From Candidatus Nitricoxidireducens bremensis (GTDB taxonomy: Bacteria; Pseudomonadota; Gammaproteobacteria; Burkholderiales; Rhodocyclaceae): DNA of 64,000 nt. The notes beneath the pieces are model-generated. The model had not been told where the DNA came from, made no database searches, and saw nothing but the letters and a program-made list of their open reading frames with translations. Shown in pieces: positions 59,045 through 64,000 of the stretch (position 1 is its first letter; the number at the start of each line of letters is the position of its first letter). The stretch is from contig JAOTRT010000003.1 of NCBI GenBank assembly GCA_030247725.1, positions 62,001 through 126,000 of the forward strand, read 5' to 3'. Both the position numbers and the translations under genes were made by a program.

Positions 59045-60754
59045 TCAGAATGCCAGCTGGACGCCGAAATGGCCGCGCCAGTCGCCGCGGCTTTCGGTGT
59101 TGCCGGGATTCGTCGCCGTCGTGCCGGGCCTGATGTCGGCCGGGCCGGCATCGACGACCCGCGCCAGATCGGCGCGGACGCTCACATCCTTGCCCAGGGC
59201 GTAGCGCAGACCGGCGCCGATACTGGCGATGCCGGCCTTCTCGTAGGGGCCGATGCCCAGGTCGCCATTGCGCTTGATGCGGTAGTTGTAGGAACGGCCG
59301 AAATCGTAGAAGCCGATAGCCTTCAGGCTGCCCTGCAGGCTGACGAGGTTGGCGAGCTCCGGCGAATAGAGTTCCAGGTTGGCGAAGAAACCCTTGTCCA
59401 TGGCAACGGCGCGTTCGTTGAAGCCGCGCACGGACGAGGAGCCGGCAATGCCGATCTGCTCGCCGGCGGGCAACGCCGTGGGACTGTACTGGGCGTTGAC
59501 GGCGGCGCGCAGGGTCCAGTCCTCGGGCAGGGCCTGCATGTAGCTGAAAGTGCCCTTGTAATAGAGGAATTCGTTGGGCACCTGGCGGCTGCCGGAAACC
59601 ATGGTGTAGCGGTCGAAGCCGGCGGCGCCGTCCAGCGTCGTATAGGCATAGGCGTTGCCCATGGAGATGTTGCGTACGGCGCCGAGGCTGTAGTCGAGCA
59701 TTTTCCCGGGGCTCACGCGCTGGCCGCTGTAGGTGACGGACAGGGGCTTCAGGGTGTAGGGGTTGCAGGAGTAGAGGGCTGCGCCGTTGGGCGGGTCCAC
59801 CGCCTGGGGATGGCCGCCGTTGGTGCAGCGGGTATTCATGAACTTGTAGTCGAAACCGGCCACCAGCTTCGATGTGTATTCGCCACGGCGGGCGAAGTAA
59901 TGGTTCCAGCGCAGGCCGAAGACGTCGCCCTTGCCGTTGAGGGCCAGTTGCCCGCCCAGGGCCTGGATGCTCGTGGGCGAGTTGACCGAGGACTTGCCGT
60001 AGATGAAATCGAAGCTGTCGCCGATGCCGTAGAAGGGAACCCGATAGGCGACGCTGAAGACGTCCACTTCGACGCCCGTCGGCTTGTCCGGGGCCGTGAT
60101 ATAGGCCATGGTCAGCACATGGTCCCGGTTGCCCAGGTTGGCGTTCTGATAGGCGATGCCGGCGCGGAGCTTGCCCGTGCTGCTGCTGCCGGTGTTGTCC
60201 ACCGTGAGGATGAATTTTTCCGGGTTGTCGTCGGTCACATTGACCTTGGCGTCCACCTTGCCCTCTTCCTCGGAGACACCCAGGGTGACTTCCACCTGCT
60301 TGGCGGTGTTCTCGTTGGCGAGCTGGATGTTCTCGGAGAGCTGGCGCATGTTGGGCGCCTTGCCTTCCTGGAGGTCGGGCAGGGTTGCGCGGATATTGGC
60401 GCTGTCGAAATACTTGTTGCCCGTGACGGTGATCTTGCCGATGACGCCTTCCGTCACCTGGAGGACGACCACGCCCTGGGTCAGTTCCTGCTCCGGCACA
60501 TAGACCTGGACCGTGCCGTAGCCGCTCTTGCGGTAGGCGTTCTCCAGGGCTTCAAGGGCCTTCTGGATGTCGCCGTAGTTGCGGCGATGGCCGAGGAAGG
60601 GGGCTACCAGCGCATCCACATGGGCCGGCGCAAGCAAAGTGTTCCCGTCCACCTGGAAACGGCGGATGTCGAAACGCTCATCCTCCGCCTGGGCAAGGCC
60701 GCAGATGGTCAGGGCGGCAAAAAGGGTCAGGCGCAATAGCGGCTTCAACCGCAC
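59045..60754 (-). CDS. TpsB-family outer membrane transporter (ShlB/FhaC type)
   Basis: 569 residues. Signal peptide (LLRLTLFAALTICGLAQA), POTRA domains with IRRFQVDGNTLLAPAHVDALVAPF and GVIGKITVTGNKYFDSANIR, then a 16-strand-type barrel ending in GHFGVQLAF with C-terminal Phe. The barrel has the conserved SVRGFNERA loop (residues about 430). It secretes the giant TpsA protein encoded next. GTG start after GGGGTTCC. A TATAAT sequence lies about 120 bases upstream. Confidence 0.92.
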   Translation of the reverse strand: MRLKPLLRLTLFAALTICGLAQAEDERFDIRRFQVDGNTLLAPAHVDALVAPFLGHRRNYGDIQKALEALENAYRKSGYGTVQVYVPEQELTQGVVVLQVTEGVIGKITVTGNKYFDSANIRATLPDLQEGKAPNMRQLSENIQLANENTAKQVEVTLGVSEEEGKVDAKVNVTDDNPEKFILTVDNTGSSSTGKLRAGIAYQNANLGNRDHVLTMAYITAPDKPTGVEVDVFSVAYRVPFYGIGDSFDFIYGKSSVNSPTSIQALGGQLALNGKGDVFGLRWNHYFARRGEYTSKLVAGFDYKFMNTRCTNGGHPQAVDPPNGAALYSCNPYTLKPLSVTYSGQRVSPGKMLDYSLGAVRNISMGNAYAYTTLDGAAGFDRYTMVSGSRQVPNEFLYYKGTFSYMQALPEDWTLRAAVNAQYSPTALPAGEQIGIAGSSSVRGFNERAVAMDKGFFANLELYSPELANLVSLQGSLKAIGFYDFGRSYNYRIKRNGDLGIGPYEKAGIASIGAGLRYALGKDVSVRADLARVVDAGPADIRPGTTATNPGNTESRGDWRGHFGVQLAF

Positions 60755-60819
60755 GGAACCCCCGAAAGTGGACTCCAGCTACTCTGGAATTGGATTAAGT
60801 ATCGACGTTAACTTATCAG

Positions 60820-60858
60820 AACTTAAGGGTTTTTCAAAATCAATACTTCACTTAAGTT
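60820..60858. repeat. AACTTAAG inverted repeat in the tps leader
   Basis: AACTTAAG (60820-60827) and its inverted copy CTTAAGTT (60851-60858) are 23 bases apart in an AT-rich island (60785-60865) between rng and tpsB, inside the expected 5' leader. It may bind a regulator. Confidence 0.5.
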
Positions 60859-60872
60859 CAATACCGAGCCGC

Positions 60873-60878
60873 ATTATA
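60873..60878 (-). promoter_or_regulatory. Consensus -10 box of the two-partner secretion operon
   Basis: Perfect TATAAT on the minus strand, 118 bases before the tpsB GTG. The -35 is weak (TTGTGA is only 12 bases away), so an activator may be required. Confidence 0.5.
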
Positions 60879-60890
60879 GTCACAGCCTAG

Positions 60891-62348
60891 TCACAACAGG
60901 ACGATATCGAACTGCTCCTGGGTGTAGCTGGTTTCGGCCTGGAGGGAGACCGGTTTGCCGATAAAGTCGGACAGCATGGCGAGGGATTGGGATTCCTCGT
61001 CGAGGAAGAGGTCGATGACGACCGGGGCCGCCAGGATGCGGTACTCCCGGGCGTTGAACTGGCGGGCTTCCCGCAGCAACTCGCGCAGGACCTCGTAGCA
61101 GACGGTCTGGGCGGTCTTGACCTCGCCGCGTCCGCCGCAGGTGGGACAGGGCTCGCAGAGCACATGGGCCAGGCTTTCCCGGGTGCGCTTGCGGGTCATT
61201 TCCACCAGGCCGAGCTGGGTGAAGCCATTCACCGAGATGCGCGTGTGGTCCCGGGCCAGGGCCTTGTTGAATTCGGCGAGCACGGCGTCCCGGTGCTCCA
61301 CGGACTCCATGTCGATGAAATCCACGATGATGATGCCGCCCAGGTTGCGCAGCCGCAGTTGGCGCGCAATGGCCTGGGCCGCTTCCAGGTTGGTCTTGAA
61401 AATGGTGTCGTCGAAGTTGCGGGCGCCGACGAAGCCACCCGTGTTCACGTCCACGGTGGTCATGGCCTCGGTCTGGTCGATGATCAGATAACCGCCGGAC
61501 TTGAGGTCCACGCGCCGCGCCAGGGCCTTCTGGATTTCGTCCTCGACGCCATGGAGGTCGAACAGGGGGCGCTCGCCGTTGTAGTGGTCCAGCAGGCCGG
61601 TCACCTGGGGCACGTATTCGTGGGCGAAGGCCGTCAGCTTCTGGAAGTTCTCGCGGGAATCGATGACGACCCGGGTGGTGTCGTTGGTCACCAGGTCCCG
61701 CAGGACCCGCTGGGCCAAGGTCAGGTCGTGGTGGAGCAGGAAGGGCGGCTTGGCGGTCTGGGCCCGGTGGCGGATTTCCGTCCACAGGCGGCGCAGGTAG
61801 GCGATGTCCGCCTGCAGTTCCTCGTCGCTGGCGTCCTCGGCCATGGTGCGGACGATGTAGCCGCCCTGCTCGTCGGCCGGCAGCAGGGCCTGGATGCGGG
61901 CGCGCAGCCGTTCCCGGTCCGCCTCGTCGCCGATGCGCTGGGAAATGCCGATGTGCTTTTCCTGGGGCAGGTACACCAGCAGGCGGCCGGCGATGGAAAT
62001 CTGGGTGGACAGGCGGGCACCCTTGCTGCCGATGGGGTCCTTGAGGACCTGGACCTTGAGGTTCTGGCCCTCCGAGAGGATCTTCTCGATGGGCCGGGGT
62101 TCGTGTCCGTTGCCGTGCCTTTCCTCCCAGATGTCGGCCACGTGCAGGAAGGCGGTGCGTTCCAGACCCACGTCGATGAAGGCCGACTGCATGCCCGGCA
62201 GCACGCGCACGACGCGGCCGTAGTAGATGTTGCCGACGATGCCGCGGCTGTTGGTGCGCTCGATGTGGAGCTCCTGCACCGTACCCTGCTCCATGAGGGC
62301 GACGCGGGTCTCCTGGGGCGTGAAGTTGATGAGGAATTCTTCGCTCAT
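60891..62348 (-). CDS. rng: Ribonuclease G
   Basis: 485 residues, RNase G length, no RNase E-type extension. S1 domain NIYYGRVVRVLPGMQSAFIDVGLERTAFLHVADI (landmark), catalytic acidic residues in GGIIIVDFIDME, and zinc-link CPTCGGRGEV. Processes the 5' end of 16S rRNA and decays some mRNAs. Starts at ATG overlapping maf by four bases. Confidence 0.95.
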   Translation of the reverse strand: MSEEFLINFTPQETRVALMEQGTVQELHIERTNSRGIVGNIYYGRVVRVLPGMQSAFIDVGLERTAFLHVADIWEERHGNGHEPRPIEKILSEGQNLKVQVLKDPIGSKGARLSTQISIAGRLLVYLPQEKHIGISQRIGDEADRERLRARIQALLPADEQGGYIVRTMAEDASDEELQADIAYLRRLWTEIRHRAQTAKPPFLLHHDLTLAQRVLRDLVTNDTTRVVIDSRENFQKLTAFAHEYVPQVTGLLDHYNGERPLFDLHGVEDEIQKALARRVDLKSGGYLIIDQTEAMTTVDVNTGGFVGARNFDDTIFKTNLEAAQAIARQLRLRNLGGIIIVDFIDMESVEHRDAVLAEFNKALARDHTRISVNGFTQLGLVEMTRKRTRESLAHVLCEPCPTCGGRGEVKTAQTVCYEVLRELLREARQFNAREYRILAAPVVIDLFLDEESQSLAMLSDFIGKPVSLQAETSYTQEQFDIVLL

Positions 62349-62962
62349 AGGGGATAGCCGAAGCGGCGCAGCAGGAGGGTGGTTTCGCACAGGGGCAGGC
62401 CGACGATGCCCGAGGGCGAGCCCGCGATGGCCTCGACGAACATGGCGGCATGGCCCTGGAGGCCATAGGCGCCGGCCTTGTCCATGGGTTCGCCGCTGAT
62501 GACGTAACGGCGGATCTCCTCGGCTTCGAGGGGACGGAAGCGCACTTCGCTGATGCTGGCGACGCATTCCAGTTTCTCGCCGTGGGCCAGGGCGACGGCG
62601 GTGATGACCCGGTGGCTGCGGCCCGACAGGCGGCGCAGGATCGCGCTGGCGTCCGCTTCGTCCTGCGGCTTGCCGATGATCTCGCCGTCCATATCGAGGG
62701 TCGTGTCGGCGGAAAGCACCGGCCGGGCGGCCAGTTTGCGCAGGGACGCCAGCCGCAGGCCATGCAGGGCCTTGGCGCTGGCGACGCGCCGCGCGTAGGC
62801 TTCGGGCGCTTCGCCGGGCCGGAAACTCTCGTCCACTTCCGGGTCTTCCCGCGGGCCGCCGCGGAACAGCATCAGGTCGAAGCGGACGCCGATCTGGGTC
62901 AGCAGTTCGCGTCGGCGCGGGCTGCGCGAGGCCAGATAGATGCGGGGTTCCATGGGCGCCAT
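62345..62962 (-). CDS. maf: Maf-family nucleoside triphosphate pyrophosphatase
   Basis: 205 residues. IYLASRSPRRRELLTQIGVRF, VLSADTTLDMDGEIIGKPQDEADA, LSGRSHRVITAVAL and YVISGEPMDKAGAYGLQG are the Maf motifs. Hydrolyses modified or canonical NTPs (dTTP/UTP type). ATG at 62953 is an alternative start. Confidence 0.93.
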   Translation of the reverse strand: MAPMEPRIYLASRSPRRRELLTQIGVRFDLMLFRGGPREDPEVDESFRPGEAPEAYARRVASAKALHGLRLASLRKLAARPVLSADTTLDMDGEIIGKPQDEADASAILRRLSGRSHRVITAVALAHGEKLECVASISEVRFRPLEAEEIRRYVISGEPMDKAGAYGLQGHAAMFVEAIAGSPSGIVGLPLCETTLLLRRFGYPL

Positions 62963-62963
62963 T

Positions 62964-63434
62964 CTAATCCCGGTGGTAAGGGTGGCCCTTCAGCAGGCTG
63001 ACGGCCCGGTAGAGCGCCTCGGCGAGCATCACGCGGGCCATGCCGTGGGGCAGGGTCAGGCTGGACAGACGCATGGTTTCCGTCGCCTCCTTCTTGAACT
63101 GGGCATCGAGACCGTCGGGGCCGCCGATGACGAAGGCCACGTCGTCGCCCTCGGCGGTCCACGCCGTCAGGCGCTCGAAGAGCGCGCGCGTCGTCAGGTC
63201 GCGGCCGTGCTCGTCCAGGACCACACGGCGGCAGCGGGGCGGCAGGGCGGCCCGCAGACGCTCGGCCTCGGCGGCCATCATGACGACCACCGGTTTGCCG
63301 CTGGTGCGTGGCTCGGGCTTGACCTCCACCAGTTCCAGGGGCAGTTCCCGCGGCATGCGCTTGGCGTACTCGGCGAAGCCCGCATCCACCCAGGGAGGCA
63401 TGCGCGTGCCGACTGCCACCACCGCCAGTTTCAC
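62964..63434 (-). CDS. rlmH: 23S rRNA pseudouridine-1915 N3-methyltransferase
   Basis: 156 residues, exact family length. SPOUT fold with the SAM knot [16 protein letters not shown] and [34 protein letters not shown] (landmark). GTG start overlaps rsfS stop (GTGA), the conserved rsfS-rlmH order. Confidence 0.96.
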   Translation of the reverse strand: MKLAVVAVGTRMPPWVDAGFAEYAKRMPRELPLELVEVKPEPRTSGKPVVVMMAAEAERLRAALPPRCRRVVLDEHGRDLTTRALFERLTAWTAEGDDVAFVIGGPDGLDAQFKKEATETMRLSSLTLPHGMARVMLAEALYRAVSLLKGHPYHRD

Positions 63435-63793
63435 GCGTCGGGCTCGGCCGCCGCCTTGGCGGCCCGCTTCGGCTTGGTCTGCCAAAGCTCTTCGAGGTTG
63501 TAGTAGCTGCGCACCGCCGGCTGCATGACATGGACGACGATACTGCCCAGGTCCACCAGGACCCACTCGCCGGTATCCGCGCCCTCGACGCCGACAACCT
63601 CGCCGCCCGCTTCGCGGACCTTGTCCTCCACGCTGCGGGCAAGGGATTTCACCTGGCGGTTGGAGCTGCCGGTGGCGACGATGATGCGGTCGAAGAGGGA
63701 AGTGAGCTTGGTGGTGTTGATGACTTCGATGTCCTCGCCCTTGATGTCTTCGAGGGCGGCGACGGCGATTTTCTGAAGCTTGCGAACGTCCAT
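63431..63793 (-). CDS. rsfS: Ribosomal silencing factor RsfS
   Basis: 120 residues. [37 protein letters not shown] and [32 protein letters not shown] (landmarks) match RsfS, which binds uL14 and blocks subunit joining in starving cells. Lies between nadD and rlmH. Confidence 0.95.
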   Translation of the reverse strand: MDVRKLQKIAVAALEDIKGEDIEVINTTKLTSLFDRIIVATGSSNRQVKSLARSVEDKVREAGGEVVGVEGADTGEWVLVDLGSIVVHVMQPAVRSYYNLEELWQTKPKRAAKAAAEPDA

Positions 63794-63796
63794 GGG

Positions 63797-64000
63797 TCAG
63801 GCCGAATAGAGGTGGTTGCGGAGAATATAGTCGAGAACGCCGGGCGGCAGCAAATCGGCGAGGCCGGCCTTGCTGCCCGATCGCAGGTGTTCCCGCACCA
63901 TGGTAGCGGAAAGGTCCGGCGGTTCCACCGGCTCGATCTCGAAGCCGACGATGCTGCCCGCCGGGGCGGTGGTCAGGACGCTGACCCGACCGCTGCTGCG
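63797..64000 (-). CDS. nadD: Nicotinate-nucleotide adenylyltransferase, 3' end
   Basis: C-terminal 67 residues of a gene cut by the right edge. The end matches Nad[12 protein letters not shown] (SxTxxR-type motif), [19 protein letters not shown]. Makes nicotinate adenine dinucleotide. Three bases separate its stop from rsfS, as expected for the nadD-rsfS pair. Confidence 0.88.
   Translation of the reverse strand, partial: RSSGRVSVLTTAPAGSIVGFEIEPVEPPDLSATMVREHLRSGSKAGLADLLPPGVLDYILRNHLYSA

Overview
The window is 64 kb of high-GC DNA (roughly two-thirds G+C by eye) from a Gram-negative chromosome. Gene content and order fit a Betaproteobacterium, most likely of the Rhodocyclales type. The supporting evidence is: zapB/zapA followed by a 6S RNA and an EVE-domain gene; a pyrR-pyrB-pyrC' block behind yqgE-ruvX; rng-maf-rlmH-rsfS-nadD; a two-partner secretion locus; and a multiheme cytochrome operon. 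The genus assignment is inference. Almost all genes are chromosomal housekeeping or metabolic genes packed with 4-base ATGA/GTGA overlaps.

Layout. 1-3.6 kb: end of a HAD nucleotidase, an FeoB-family transporter coupled to a thioredoxin-like protein, and a small secreted protein. 3.7-6.6 kb (minus): an electron-transfer operon of a DUF302 protein, an octaheme c-type cytochrome and a membrane cytochrome b, headed by an FNR/ANR-like box. 6.6-7 kb: palindromic repeat DNA. 7-9.15 kb (minus): zapB-like, zapA, 6S RNA, EVE protein, TauE/SafE exporter. 9.2-16.6 kb: a cobalamin riboswitch followed by TonB receptor, permease, ATPase, binding protein, cobO, cobB and bluB, i.e. corrinoid uptake plus late B12 assembly. 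16.6-21 kb: acyltransferase, outer-membrane-like protein, a small unknown, a second corrinoid-binding protein and a sensor-domain protein. 21-29.2 kb: an alpha-carbonic anhydrase fused to an extra N-terminal region, thiC, a DUF4124 protein, a Cys-cluster protein, an HD-GYP phosphodiesterase, uppP, an esterase, and a divergent marR/dsrC-like pair.

29.2-34.2 kb is the accessory segment. A hicBA toxin-antitoxin pair is followed by a clearly more AT-rich 1259-residue protein that joins a PD-(D/E)XK-like nuclease motif, a P-loop NTPase and a long helical C-terminus. This is the architecture of STAND/Avs-type anti-phage proteins, and it is the best candidate here for an undescribed defence system. 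It is followed by a complex palindromic element. 34.2-43.4 kb: an RNB-domain exoribonuclease, a TonB-like protein, aroE, mtgA, mgtE, then thiD-thiE-hemL-gdx on the minus strand and a rubredoxin. 43.4-51.5 kb: photolyase, yqgE-ruvX-pyrR-pyrB-pyrC', then (minus) a metalloprotease-like gene coupled to fadH, which appears to start at CTG. 51.6-60.9 kb (minus): a Tat-exported dienelactone hydrolase, and a TpsB transporter, a giant YGG-rich TpsA exoprotein and a FecR-domain protein. 60.9-64 kb (minus): nadD (partial), rsfS, rlmH, maf, rng.
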